Part shown: positions 1 to 7,890 of the stretch, piece after piece
Position numbering within the stretch: position 1 is the stretch's first letter
Layout of the letters: each line of letters starts with the position of its first letter
DNA from: Rhodospirillales bacterium
GTDB lineage: Bacteria; Pseudomonadota; Alphaproteobacteria; QKFK01; SZUA-500
Length of the DNA stretch: 8,197 nt
NCBI GenBank assembly: GCA_003252195.1
Contig: QKFK01000153.1
Span: 1 to 8,197 of the forward strand
Direction: 5' to 3'
Notes under the pieces: generated by a model
Database searches by the model: none
What the model saw: only the letters and a program-made list of their open reading frames with translations
What the model was told of the DNA's origin: nothing
Position numbers and translations under genes: made by a program

Positions 1-1527
1 CTATTCTTCGGCTGGGAAGGTGTTGGTTTAGCATCATATTTATTAATTGGTTTTTGGCATGAAAAGCTATCTGCTCGTAAGGCGGCTATTAAGGCTTTTG
101 TAGTTAATAGAATAGGTGATGTTGGCTTTGTTATGGCGATATGTTTAATATATTTTACCTTTAATACCATTAACATAGAAGAAATAATTAAACTATCACA
201 TAAACTTAAAGGTGATAGTTTTATGTTGCTTGGGCATAGCTTTAATTCAATTAATTTTATCTGTATGTTACTGTTATTAGGGGCTATGGGTAAGTCTGCA
301 CAAATAGGTCTTCACGTGTGGTTGCCTGATGCGATGGAAGGTCCTACTCCAGTATCTGCTCTTATACATGCTGCTACAATGGTAACAGCAGGAATATTTT
401 TAATTGCTCGTATGTCACCATTATTTGAGCTTGCTCCATATGCCATGAATATGGTTTGCTTTGTTGGGGCAACTACCGCGCTTTTTGCTGCACTAGTTGC
501 TTGTACCCAAGATGACATTAAAAAGGTAATTGCGTATTCAACTTGTTCGCAGCTTGGATATATGTTTATTGCCCTAGGTGTGGGTGCTTATCAAGCAGCA
601 ATATTCCATTTGTTTACCCACGCTTTCTTTAAAGCATTACTATTCCTTGGTGCAGGTTCTGTTATTCATGCTATGTCAAATGAGCAAGATATGCGTAAAA
701 TGGGTGGAATATGGAAAAATATTAAATGGACTTATGCCTTAATGTGGATTGGTTCACTTGCTTTAATTGGTATGCCTATATTTGCAGGTTATTATTCTAA
801 AGATTTTATTGTTGAAGCAACCTATGCTTCAAATATTCCTGCTGCAAAATATGCATTTAATATTGCGGTTGCAGGTGTGTTTCTTACAGCTTTTTATTCA
901 TTACGTTTAATGATACTCACGTTCCATGGTGAGGCAAAAGCTGATGATAAAGTAATGGCAATGGTTAAAGAATCTGCTCCTGTGATGATTGTGCCTTTAA
1001 TTGTTTTAGCTGTTGGTGCAGTTTTCTCTGGTATGTGGGGTCACGATTATTTTATTGGGCATGAAGCTGCAGGATTCTGGAAAAAATCAGTGTCATTTGT
1101 TTCTTTTAATAAACTTAGTGCCAAGGTTCATTCTATACCGCATGATGTTAAATATTTGCCTATGATTTTTGCTTTTTCTGGCATGGCTTTAGGAGCTGCT
1201 ATATATGCTTTGTGGCAAGATATACCACATTCTATAGCAACGAAATTCTCTAACATTTATGCTCTTATAAAGAACAAATTCTATTTTGATGAATTGTATC
1301 GTCTTATAATTGTTGCTCCTTTGTTTAAACTTGCTGAGTTTTTGTGGAAGATAGTTGATATCAAAATTATCGATAATTGTGGACCTAATGCTTTAGCAAA
1401 ATTAGTAAAGATTGGTGCTTCAAAAGTTTCTGCGATGGAATGTGGCTATATTTATGTTTATGCATTGTCTATCGTGTTTGGTTTATTATTAATGCTTAGC
1501 GCATATATTTTGTTTTTGGTGGGGTAG
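1..1527 (+). CDS. nuoL: NADH-quinone oxidoreductase subunit L (NuoL/ND5), 5' truncated by window edge
   Basis: Largest antiporter-like subunit of respiratory complex I. It lies at the distal end of the membrane arm and carries a proton channel. The reading frame is open from base 1, so 508 residues are visible. By alignment from memory with E. coli NuoL (613 aa), about 138 N-terminal residues lie upstream. Visible residue 6 is the essential TM5 glutamate in FGWEGVGLASYLLIGF. GKSAQ supplies the TM7 lysine at visible residue 98. ALIHAATM, with His at 123, follows at the spacing seen in E. coli. DDIKK (Lys174) and the HLFTHAFFKALLFLG block (His203, His207, Lys211) complete the hydrophilic axis. 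The C-terminal part, starting around NKFYFDELY, matches the long lateral amphipathic helix and the last transmembrane helix. The internal ATG at 133 is not the start. It ends in TAG, 6 nt before nuoM, in the usual nuoLMN order. Confidence 0.97.
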   Translation, partial: LFFGWEGVGLASYLLIGFWHEKLSARKAAIKAFVVNRIGDVGFVMAICLIYFTFNTINIEEIIKLSHKLKGDSFMLLGHSFNSINFICMLLLLGAMGKSAQIGLHVWLPDAMEGPTPVSALIHAATMVTAGIFLIARMSPLFELAPYAMNMVCFVGATTALFAALVACTQDDIKKVIAYSTCSQLGYMFIALGVGAYQAAIFHLFTHAFFKALLFLGAGSVIHAMSNEQDMRKMGGIWKNIKWTYALMWIGSLALIGMPIFAGYYSKDFIVEATYASNIPAAKYAFNIAVAGVFLTAFYSLRLMILTFHGEAKADDKVMAMVKESAPVMIVPLIVLAVGAVFSGMWGHDYFIGHEAAGFWKKSVSFVSFNKLSAKVHSIPHDVKYLPMIFAFSGMALGAAIYALWQDIPHSIATKFSNIYALIKNKFYFDELYRLIIVAPLFKLAEFLWKIVDIKIIDNCGPNALAKLVKIGASKVSAMECGYIYVYALSIVFGLLLMLSAYILFLVG

Positions 1528-1533
1528 ATAAAT

Positions 1534-3009
1534 ATGCATTGGTCAATTTTATCATTAGTAACATTTCTTCCGCTAATTGGAGCGTTGTTTATTCTTTCTA
1601 TTAAAAGAGAAGATGATGAAGAAGCTTCTAAAAATGCTCGCAATGTTGCATTGCTAACAACATTAACAAATTTTGTTATTTCTCTTAACTTGTTATGGGC
1701 TTTTAAGCCAGAGCAAACAGGCTTTCAGTTTGTAGAAAAATTTGAGTGGATAAAAGATGCAAAAATATATTATGCATTAGGTGTGGACGGTCTTTCTATC
1801 TGGTTTGTGGTTTTATCTGCATTCTTATCTGTTATCGCTGTGCTAGCTAGCTGGAATAGTGTTAAAGAAAGAGCCAAAACATACATGGTTTCATTCTTAA
1901 TTTTAGAAACAATGATGATTGGAATGTTCTGCGCATTAGACTTAGTTCTTTTTTATGTATTCTTTGAGGGCGTTTTAATACCAATGTTCCTAATTATAGG
2001 TATTTGGGGTGGTGATAATAGGTTATATGCATCATTTAAGTTCTTTTTATATACATTGCTTGGATCTGTTTTAATGTTGCTTGCTATTATATATTTATAC
2101 ATTAATGCGGGCACATCATATATACCATCTCTTCCTCAGCACCATATTGCGGCTAATATTCAAACATATTTATGGCTTGCTATGTTTGCATCATTTGCGG
2201 TTAAGGTGCCAATGTGGCCTGTGCATACATGGTTGCCAGATGCTCACGTTGAGGCTCCAACTGCTGGATCTATAATTCTAGCAGGTGTGTTATTAAAAAT
2301 GGGTGGTTATGGTATGATAAGGTTTATGCTACCATTACTGCCTGATGCTAGCCATTATTTTGCGCCAATGGTATATACTTTAAGCGTAATCGCGATTGTT
2401 TATACGTCATTAGTTGCATTTGCCCAAGATGATATTAAAAAACTGATAGCGTATTCTTCAATTGCTCATATGGGATTTGTAACTATAGGTATTTTCTCTG
2501 GTTCTACAGAGGCTTTAGAGGGAGCTGTGTATGTTATGCTCTGCCATGGTTTGGTAGCAGGAGCTTTGTTCTATTGCGTAGGTGTCGTGTATCAAAGACG
2601 TCATTCTCGTAAAATTAGTGATTATGGTGGATTGGTCGCTGTAATGCCTAAATATTCTACATTATTTGTTTTCTTTGCGTTTGCATCAATTGGTTTACCA
2701 GGTACAGGAAACTTTGTTGGCGAGATTTTAGTAATAACAGGAATATTTAAAACTAATGCTATTGTAGCTTTTGGTGCTTCGCTATCGATGATATTGGGAG
2801 CAGGATATATGCTATATCTAACTAAGAGATTTATTTTTGGTGTGCGCGCAGAACCAGAAATTCTAGCATTAAAAGATGTTACTACATATGAGTTTATTGC
2901 TCTTGGTGTGCTTGCATTGTTGACAATTGCAATGGGAGTTAATGCTGAATATTTTATAAACTTTTATGATGCAACTATAAAAACAATTATTGCTATGAGT
3001 GTAGGTTAA
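1534..3009 (+). CDS. nuoM: NADH-quinone oxidoreductase subunit M (NuoM/ND4)
   Basis: Antiporter-like proton-channel subunit of complex I, between NuoL and NuoN in the membrane arm. The 491-residue length is normal for the family, and the protein is hydrophobic along its whole length, as expected for about 14 transmembrane helices. Visible functional residues are Glu145 in YVFFEGVLIPMFLIIGIWGG (TM5), Lys224 in FAVKVPMWPVHTWLPDAHVE (TM7), Lys255 in GVLLKMGGYG (TM8), the QDDIKKLIAYSSIAHMGF segment at 298-315, and Glu398 in GTGNFVGEILV (TM12), matching E. coli Glu407. The ATG at 1534 is preceded by the G-rich GGTGGGG overlapping the nuoL end. The N-terminus MHWSILSLVTFLPLIGAL is typical. All key residues are intact, so the subunit should be functional. 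The gap to nuoN is 10 nt. Confidence 0.98.
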   Translation: MHWSILSLVTFLPLIGALFILSIKREDDEEASKNARNVALLTTLTNFVISLNLLWAFKPEQTGFQFVEKFEWIKDAKIYYALGVDGLSIWFVVLSAFLSVIAVLASWNSVKERAKTYMVSFLILETMMIGMFCALDLVLFYVFFEGVLIPMFLIIGIWGGDNRLYASFKFFLYTLLGSVLMLLAIIYLYINAGTSYIPSLPQHHIAANIQTYLWLAMFASFAVKVPMWPVHTWLPDAHVEAPTAGSIILAGVLLKMGGYGMIRFMLPLLPDASHYFAPMVYTLSVIAIVYTSLVAFAQDDIKKLIAYSSIAHMGFVTIGIFSGSTEALEGAVYVMLCHGLVAGALFYCVGVVYQRRHSRKISDYGGLVAVMPKYSTLFVFFAFASIGLPGTGNFVGEILVITGIFKTNAIVAFGASLSMILGAGYMLYLTKRFIFGVRAEPEILALKDVTTYEFIALGVLALLTIAMGVNAEYFINFYDATIKTIIAMSVG

Positions 3010-3019
3010 CGAGGTAAAT

Positions 3020-4450
3020 ATGCTAAATTTTGTAATATCAAATATTTTAAGTCATCCAGAAGTTTTTTTAAGTGCTGTTAGCATATTGATATTGTTAATT
3101 GGTGTACTTAGAAAAGATGCATCTCCTGTTATTCTAGGCTGGGTGATGAGTGTTTTATTGTTAGTCACTGCTCGTATTTCTTATCAAACAATATTTGATG
3201 CTGAGGGTAATAATATTAATTATTTTGTGCCAATTACTACCGTGATAATTTGTGTGTTATCTTCGGTGGCGATAGTTTTTGCTATTGATTGGTTAAAAGC
3301 TAAAAGTTTTAGTCGTTTTGAGTATTGCGTTGTCGTTGCTTTTACTATTGTTGGGGCAATTGTGATGCTTTCTGCTAATAACTTATTGCGCCTTTATATA
3401 GGTGCAGAGTTAATGTCTCTTTCGTTATACATTTTAGCAGCATATAAAAGGCGTGGAGAGCGCTCAACAGAAGCTGGCGTTAAATATTTTTCACAAGGTG
3501 CATTTGCCTCTGCCATTATGCTATTTGGTATTAGTTTGTTATACGGATTTTCTGGCTCTATAGAATATTCTAGTATTAGCAACATAATAACAGATGCAGA
3601 TAATGTTGAAGCTGGCATGATTGTTGGTATGTTAATGCTGGTTGTTGGGTTCTTATTCAAAATTGGTGCTGTTCCATTTCATATGTGGTTGCCTGATGTT
3701 TATGAAGGTGCTGCTTTACCTGTTACGGCGTTTTTCTCAACAGCTCCAAAATTTGCATCATTTGCAGCATTGATAAAATTAGTCGTATGTTGCTTTATTG
3801 GTGCAAAAAACATTTTAGAGCCTGTTATATATGCATGTGCTATTGCAAGTATGGTAGTGGGAGCTTTAGGTGCTATACGTCAGACAAATATTAAGAGGTT
3901 AATGGCTTATAGCTCAATTAACCATATTGGATATGCTTTGATTGGTGTGGTTGTAGGTACAGATGCTTCATTGTCGGCATCTTATATGTATTTAATTGTT
4001 TATACGATTATGAATATTGGTGCTTTTTCTATTATATTATCACTTAGAAGCAAAGATATTCTAACAGAAGAAATATCAGATATGGCAGGAATGTCTAAAC
4101 ATCACCCATTTATGGCATTCGCAATGGCAATATTTATGTTATCTATGATAGGTATTCCTCCTTTCATTGGTTTTATTGGTAAATTTTATTTATTTAAATC
4201 TGCTATTGCTGCTGGGTTCTACTATTTGTCAGTTGTTGCTGTTTTGATAAGCGTGATTTCTGCTTCATATTATTTGCGCATTATAAAGGTTATATATTTT
4301 GATGCAGAAAAAGAATGCTTTGATAGACCAAGCAAACCTGTTGATATTATAATGTTTTGCTCTGCAACGGTTTCAATATTCTTCTTTGTTTTTGCAGATA
4401 GGATTGTTGATGTTTCGAATGCTGTTATAAAACTTTTAGCAGGAGCTTAA
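3020..4450 (+). CDS. nuoN: NADH-quinone oxidoreductase subunit N (NuoN/ND2)
   Basis: Third antiporter-like subunit of complex I, nearest the quinone-binding peripheral arm. It has 476 residues, close to E. coli NuoN (485 aa), and is hydrophobic throughout with about 14 predicted helices. The key charged residues sit three positions before their E. coli counterparts: Glu130 in YIGAELMSLSLYILA, Lys155 in VKYFSQGAFAS, Lys214 in FKIGAVPFHMWLPDVYEGA and Lys244 in TAPKFASF. Lys388 in GFIGKFYLFK is the TM12 lysine. NIKRLMAYSSINHIGYALIG (290-309) is the family signature around the second broken helix. The ATG at 3020 has a clear GAGG at 3011-3014. The final Ala-Gly-Ala codons contain the AGGAG used by birA, which follows after one codon in the same frame. 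Confidence 0.97.
   Translation: MLNFVISNILSHPEVFLSAVSILILLIGVLRKDASPVILGWVMSVLLLVTARISYQTIFDAEGNNINYFVPITTVIICVLSSVAIVFAIDWLKAKSFSRFEYCVVVAFTIVGAIVMLSANNLLRLYIGAELMSLSLYILAAYKRRGERSTEAGVKYFSQGAFASAIMLFGISLLYGFSGSIEYSSISNIITDADNVEAGMIVGMLMLVVGFLFKIGAVPFHMWLPDVYEGAALPVTAFFSTAPKFASFAALIKLVVCCFIGAKNILEPVIYACAIASMVVGALGAIRQTNIKRLMAYSSINHIGYALIGVVVGTDASLSASYMYLIVYTIMNIGAFSIILSLRSKDILTEEISDMAGMSKHHPFMAFAMAIFMLSMIGIPPFIGFIGKFYLFKSAIAAGFYYLSVVAVLISVISASYYLRIIKVIYFDAEKECFDRPSKPVDIIMFCSATVSIFFFVFADRIVDVSNAVIKLLAGA
4441..4445 (+). promoter_or_regulatory. Shine-Dalgarno for birA, embedded in the nuoN 3' end
   Basis: AGGAG lies within the last codons of nuoN, 8 nt before the TTG at 4454. This is good spacing and supports TTG as the birA start. 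Upstream extension is impossible because the nuoN stop TAA (4448-4450) is in the birA frame. Downstream, the translated protein contains no methionine codon at all. Confidence 0.7.
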
Positions 4451-4453
4451 TCG

Positions 4454-5245
4454 TTGCCCTGTTTGCACAGAGATTTTGATAAAGTAAATCTTCCTATAAA
4501 TTGGCAGATATTTGCGTATGATGAGTTGGCTAGCACTAATGTGACAGCTCATGAATTTGTTAATAAAGGTTTTGACGAAGGCACTATCATAATTGCGGAC
4601 AAGCAAACCGCAGGAAAAGGACGCGAAAGCCGTAAATGGGAAAGCCCTAAAGGAAATTTGTTTGTATCATTCTTAATTGATGTAACAACAAAATACAGAG
4701 ATTGTGGACAATTGAGCTTTGTGGTTAGTTTGGCTCTTAGCAATGTTATTAGCTCATTAAGCAAAGATATTTTCATAAAGCTAAAATGGCCTAATGATGT
4801 TTTACTTAATGATAAAAAAGTATCTGGTATTCTGCTTGAAACTCAAAGCTATAAAGATAAAAACTTTGTAATTGCTGGCGTAGGGGTTAACTTAACTCAT
4901 ATCCCAGAGATAAAGGCATTGTATTTTCCAACGTCTCTTAAAGATGAAAATATTGATATTTCAAGAGAAGAATTTATTGAGAAATTCGCTAATGAGCTAT
5001 CAGAATTAATCAAAGAGTGGAAAAATAATGGATTTGGGTTTATAAAAGAAGAATGGCTTAAAAAAGCAAAAGGAATAAAACAGAATATAACAATTAATTT
5101 GTTTGGTAATAGTAAACAAGGTGTGTTTGTTGGGGTTGATGAAAATGGTTCTTTAATATTGGAACAACAGGAAGGCCAAACAATAAAAATAACAGCTGGA
5201 GATGTTTTCTTTGGCAATAAAGAAAGTAATAATAACAATGAATAA
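4454..5245 (+). CDS. birA: Biotin--[acetyl-CoA-carboxylase] ligase, class I (no DNA-binding domain)
   Basis: Activates biotin with ATP to biotinyl-5'-AMP and transfers it to the acceptor lysine of biotin carboxyl carrier domains; cytoplasmic. It has 263 residues. The catalytic domain begins almost at once, with STN at 27-29. The nucleotide/biotin loop is QTAGKGRESRKW at 51-62 (E. coli GRGRRGRKW type), followed by LKWPNDVLL around 110-118, KVSGILLE with the expected catalytic Lys122, and GVGVNL at 142-147. Residues from about 205 to 254 look like the C-terminal SH3-like domain. The N-terminal winged helix of E. coli BirA is absent, so this should be a monofunctional ligase without repressor activity. 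The start is TTG. The C-terminal tail GNKESNNNNE is low-complexity and overlaps the RNase J start by 8 nt. Its place between nuoN and RNase J is a recurring alphaproteobacterial arrangement (recalled, not searched). Confidence 0.93.
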   Translation: MPCLHRDFDKVNLPINWQIFAYDELASTNVTAHEFVNKGFDEGTIIIADKQTAGKGRESRKWESPKGNLFVSFLIDVTTKYRDCGQLSFVVSLALSNVISSLSKDIFIKLKWPNDVLLNDKKVSGILLETQSYKDKNFVIAGVGVNLTHIPEIKALYFPTSLKDENIDISREEFIEKFANELSELIKEWKNNGFGFIKEEWLKKAKGIKQNITINLFGNSKQGVFVGVDENGSLILEQQEGQTIKITAGDVFFGNKESNNNNE

Positions 5246-6914
5246 TGATATTAATAAAATTGATTTAAGTAAAAAAGGTGTTTATTTCGTTGCCCTTGGC
5301 GGTGTCGGTGAAATAGGCATGAATTTATATGCTTATTGTTGCGATGGTAAATGGATAATAGTAGATATTGGAATTGGCTTTGCTGGTGAGTATATTCCTA
5401 GTATTGAGCTTATTATGCCAGATATATCTTTTTTAGAAGAACGCAAAGACGATATTTTAGGTATTATTATTACCCACTCACATGAAGACCATTATGGTGC
5501 AATTGGTCGTTTGTGGTCAAAATTAAAATGCCCTATATATGCTACTCAATTTACATCAGAGTTAATAAATTCTCGCCTTGATGAATCAAGCCTTCTTGGA
5601 AGGGTTGATGTTAATATTGTAAACCAAGGTGATGGGGTGTTTTTAGACCCGTTTGAAATTGAATTTATGGGTATAACTCACTCAATTCCTCAATCATGCT
5701 CATTAGCTATTCGCACCAAATACGGCAATATATTGCATAGTGGTGACTGGAAGTTTGATGAAACTCCTTTAGTTGGTAATCCAACAGATTATGATGCCTT
5801 TAAGACACTTGCTAAAGAAGGTGTGATGGCATTGGTATGTGATTCAACTAACGCAAATGTAGATTCAGAAACTGGTTCAGAGGCTGAGGTAAGGGAAAAC
5901 CTTGCAAGGTTGTTTAAGCAATATAAGAAGAAAATAGCTGTGGCTTGTTTTGCTTCTAACGTAGCAAGAGTTGAATCAATTGCATTAGCGGCTAAAAATT
6001 GTGGCCGTTCTGTAGCCTTGATTGGTCGCTCATTATGGAAGATTGAAGGTGCTGCCAGAGCTTGTGGCTATTTAGAAGATGTAGATTTTATAACAGAAGA
6101 ACAAGCTAATATGATGGCAGATGATAGTGTGCTATATATTTGTACTGGTTCACAAGGTGAGCCTAGGGCTTCATTAAACCGTATTTCTAAAGACGAACAT
6201 AAGAATGTTTACTTAGGTAAAGGAGATGTAGTTTTCTTTTCTTCTAAACCCATTCCAGGAAATGAAAAATCTATTATTAGAGTTCAAAATAATTTGGCTA
6301 ATCTTGGTGTAAAGATAGTTACTCATAAAGATGAAAAAATCCACGTTTCTGGTCACCCAGGGCGTAAAGAACTAACTAAAATGTATCAGATGATTAAGCC
6401 TAAGATTTCTGTGCCAGTTCATGGTGAAGATATTCATCTTGTAGCTCATAAAGAATTGGCAGAAAGCCTTGGTGTTACTCAAGTTGCTGATATTAGAAAT
6501 GGTGATTTAATTTTATTAAAGCCAGAAGGTAAGTTTGAACGAGTTGCTGAGGTTCATGTTGGAGTGATGGCTCTTGATGGAAATAGATTAGTTTCACTTG
6601 CATCTGAATATATGAAAAACCGTAAAAGGATAGCGTTTAATACTTCTGCTGTTATGACATTGGTCATGGACGGTAAAGGCAAAATTATTGGGACACCACA
6701 GGTTAGTGCATTAGATGTTACAGATGAGAAAAGTGACCCAGGGCTAATGAGTGAGGTTATATTTGCTGTTTGTGATGAAATAGAAGAACTGTCTGTAGTT
6801 GAACGTACAAATGATGATAAAGTTAAAGAAGTTGCACGCATTGCCCTTAGAAACGCTTTTAACGAGCGTATCGGTGTGCGTCCTATTGCTACTGTGCATT
6901 TGGTGAGGGTGTAG
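5238..6914 (+). CDS. rnj: Ribonuclease J (metallo-beta-lactamase/beta-CASP RNase)
   Basis: Zinc-dependent RNase with 5'-to-3' exonuclease and endonuclease activity, used in mRNA turnover and RNA maturation; cytoplasmic. With the ATG at 5238 it has 558 residues. The N-terminal beta-lactamase core starts at VYFVALGGVGEIGMNLY. Metal ligands are visible in ITHSHEDHYGAIG (His80, His82, Asp84, His85), FMGITHSIPQS (His148) and LHSGDW (Asp170). The beta-CASP part has TGSQGEP at 303-309 and the HVSGHPGRKE motif starting at 369. PVHGE at 393-397 closes the active site. About 160 residues follow as the C-terminal region. An in-frame ATG at 5202 would add 12 residues, but it lies deep in birA and its only GGAG touches the start codon, so I prefer 5238, which overlaps the birA stop as ATGAATAA. 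A clear SD is lacking at 5238, so translation probably depends on coupling to birA. Confidence 0.95.
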   Translation: MNNDINKIDLSKKGVYFVALGGVGEIGMNLYAYCCDGKWIIVDIGIGFAGEYIPSIELIMPDISFLEERKDDILGIIITHSHEDHYGAIGRLWSKLKCPIYATQFTSELINSRLDESSLLGRVDVNIVNQGDGVFLDPFEIEFMGITHSIPQSCSLAIRTKYGNILHSGDWKFDETPLVGNPTDYDAFKTLAKEGVMALVCDSTNANVDSETGSEAEVRENLARLFKQYKKKIAVACFASNVARVESIALAAKNCGRSVALIGRSLWKIEGAARACGYLEDVDFITEEQANMMADDSVLYICTGSQGEPRASLNRISKDEHKNVYLGKGDVVFFSSKPIPGNEKSIIRVQNNLANLGVKIVTHKDEKIHVSGHPGRKELTKMYQMIKPKISVPVHGEDIHLVAHKELAESLGVTQVADIRNGDLILLKPEGKFERVAEVHVGVMALDGNRLVSLASEYMKNRKRIAFNTSAVMTLVMDGKGKIIGTPQVSALDVTDEKSDPGLMSEVIFAVCDEIEELSVVERTNDDKVKEVARIALRNAFNERIGVRPIATVHLVRV

Positions 6915-6917
6915 TTT

Positions 6918-7460
6918 ATGAATTGGTATTGTGAATATTCTGAAAAGCATCCGCATCATAAGTCATATCATGATACTGAATATGGTTTTCCAACAGATGA
7001 TAATACTGTCATTTTTGAGCGCTTGAGTTTAGAAATTTTTCAGGCGGGATTGTCATGGGATTTAATGATAAAAAAAAGATCTGGTCTACGTAAGGCTTTT
7101 GCAGATTTTGATATTGATAAAATAGCTACATTCGGTGAAGAGTTTGTGTTAAAGCAACTTGATAACCCAGATATTATCAGAAGTAGACGTAAGATTGAGG
7201 CTATAATATATAATGCAAAGCAAGCCCAAGCTCTTATAAAAGAATATGGCTCTCTTGCTAAGTGGATTAAAATTAATCATCCTTTACCTTTGGAAGGGTG
7301 GACTAAATTGTTTAAAAAGCAATTTAAGTTTATTGGTCCAGAGGTCATGAAAGAGTTCATGATGGGGATCGGTTATATAGAAGGGGCTCATCATGAGAAC
7401 TGCCCTGCATATAAAGAAATTATGAAAAAATCACCAATGTGGGCGAGAAAAAATGATTAA
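6918..7460 (+). CDS. tag: DNA-3-methyladenine glycosylase I (Tag family)
   Basis: Base-excision repair enzyme that removes 3-methyladenine from alkylated DNA, leaving an abasic site; cytoplasmic. It has 180 residues, against 187 for E. coli Tag. The N-terminus MNWYCEYSEKHPHHKSYHDTEYGFP carries zinc ligand Cys5 and the YHDxEYG motif with His18. LEIFQAGLSWDLMIKKR contains Glu39 and Trp47, matching the E. coli base-pocket residues Glu38 and Trp46. IIRSRRKIEAIIYNAK (86-101) is the helix-hairpin-helix region. FKFIGPEVMKEFMMGIGYIEGAHHENCP near the C-terminus carries His158 and Cys162 with the H-x3-C spacing that completes the zinc site. The YCEY opening and GAHHENCPAY ending resemble the shorter alphaproteobacterial branch of the family. 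It starts 3 nt after the RNase J stop, with GAGGGTG at 6905-6911 as SD, and shares its last 8 nt with the next gene. Confidence 0.93.
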   Translation: MNWYCEYSEKHPHHKSYHDTEYGFPTDDNTVIFERLSLEIFQAGLSWDLMIKKRSGLRKAFADFDIDKIATFGEEFVLKQLDNPDIIRSRRKIEAIIYNAKQAQALIKEYGSLAKWIKINHPLPLEGWTKLFKKQFKFIGPEVMKEFMMGIGYIEGAHHENCPAYKEIMKKSPMWARKND

Positions 7461-7890
7461 ATATATCCTTGTACTTACATTATTAATTTTGCCAAGTTTA
7501 TCTAATGCTCAAGATGCTATGAAAGATAAAGTGCAGATTGAAAAAGATGGTGAAGTTCAATTGGAAATATCAAAAGCAGATTGTGATAAACTGCCTAGTT
7601 TTGGTAAAACAGAAAACAAATATGTCTCAGCAGAATATAAAGCTGGTCTTGATGTGTATGGCAATAAAGTAGTGCCTGCTGATGCTAATGAATATTCTAT
7701 TAATATTCCAAAAGAGATAAAGATGAATATATCAATTGATATTGCAAAAAAATATGGTCTAGATTCATCAGGAATTGAGCTTGGCAAACTTGATTTAGGC
7801 ACGCTAGAAATTAAAGATGGTAAGGCTTATATTAACTCAAATCAAGTTAGTGACGAAGATATAAGAATGATATCAGATATCTGTAAATAA
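7453..7890 (+). CDS. Small exported protein of unknown function
   Basis: The 145-residue protein has a clear Sec signal peptide: Lys3, a hydrophobic core at about 4-13, then PSLSNA with likely signal peptidase I cleavage after Ala19. There is no lipobox cysteine. The mature part (about 126 aa) is lysine- and aspartate-rich and has two cysteines, Cys44 near its start and Cys144 as the penultimate residue, which could form a disulfide tying the two ends together. The middle stretch EYKAGLDVYGNKVVPAD (61-77) looks like a conserved core. From memory it resembles uncharacterised alphaproteobacterial periplasmic proteins with a PGxDVxGxxVxPAD-like segment, but I cannot verify that. The C-terminal half (LGTLEIKDGKAYINSNQVS) suggests beta strands. 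It starts inside tag with an ATGATTAA overlap and a weak GGGCGAG upstream, and is followed by the intergenic inverted repeat. No function is assigned. Confidence 0.85.
   Translation: MIKYILVLTLLILPSLSNAQDAMKDKVQIEKDGEVQLEISKADCDKLPSFGKTENKYVSAEYKAGLDVYGNKVVPADANEYSINIPKEIKMNISIDIAKKYGLDSSGIELGKLDLGTLEIKDGKAYINSNQVSDEDIRMISDICK

Noticed and set aside
133..135. ATG at 133 as the nuoL start
   Set aside because: The 44 codons before it in the same frame encode conserved NuoL sequence (FGWEGVGLASYLLIG), so the gene continues off the left edge.
5202..5237. Upstream in-frame ATG as RNase J start
   Set aside because: It would add 12 residues outside the conserved fold, lies 44 nt inside birA, and its GGAG directly abuts the ATG; the ATG at 5238 fits family length and the stop-start overlap better.
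4897..5238. Minus-strand 113-codon open frame inside birA
   Set aside because: It lies entirely opposite a well-supported gene; its Leu/Ser/Pro-rich composition is the usual shadow of a Lys/Glu/Asn-rich sense frame.
6554..6841. Minus-strand 95-codon open frame inside RNase J
   Set aside because: Antisense to conserved RNase J coding sequence, serine/threonine-rich shadow with no domain or SD support.
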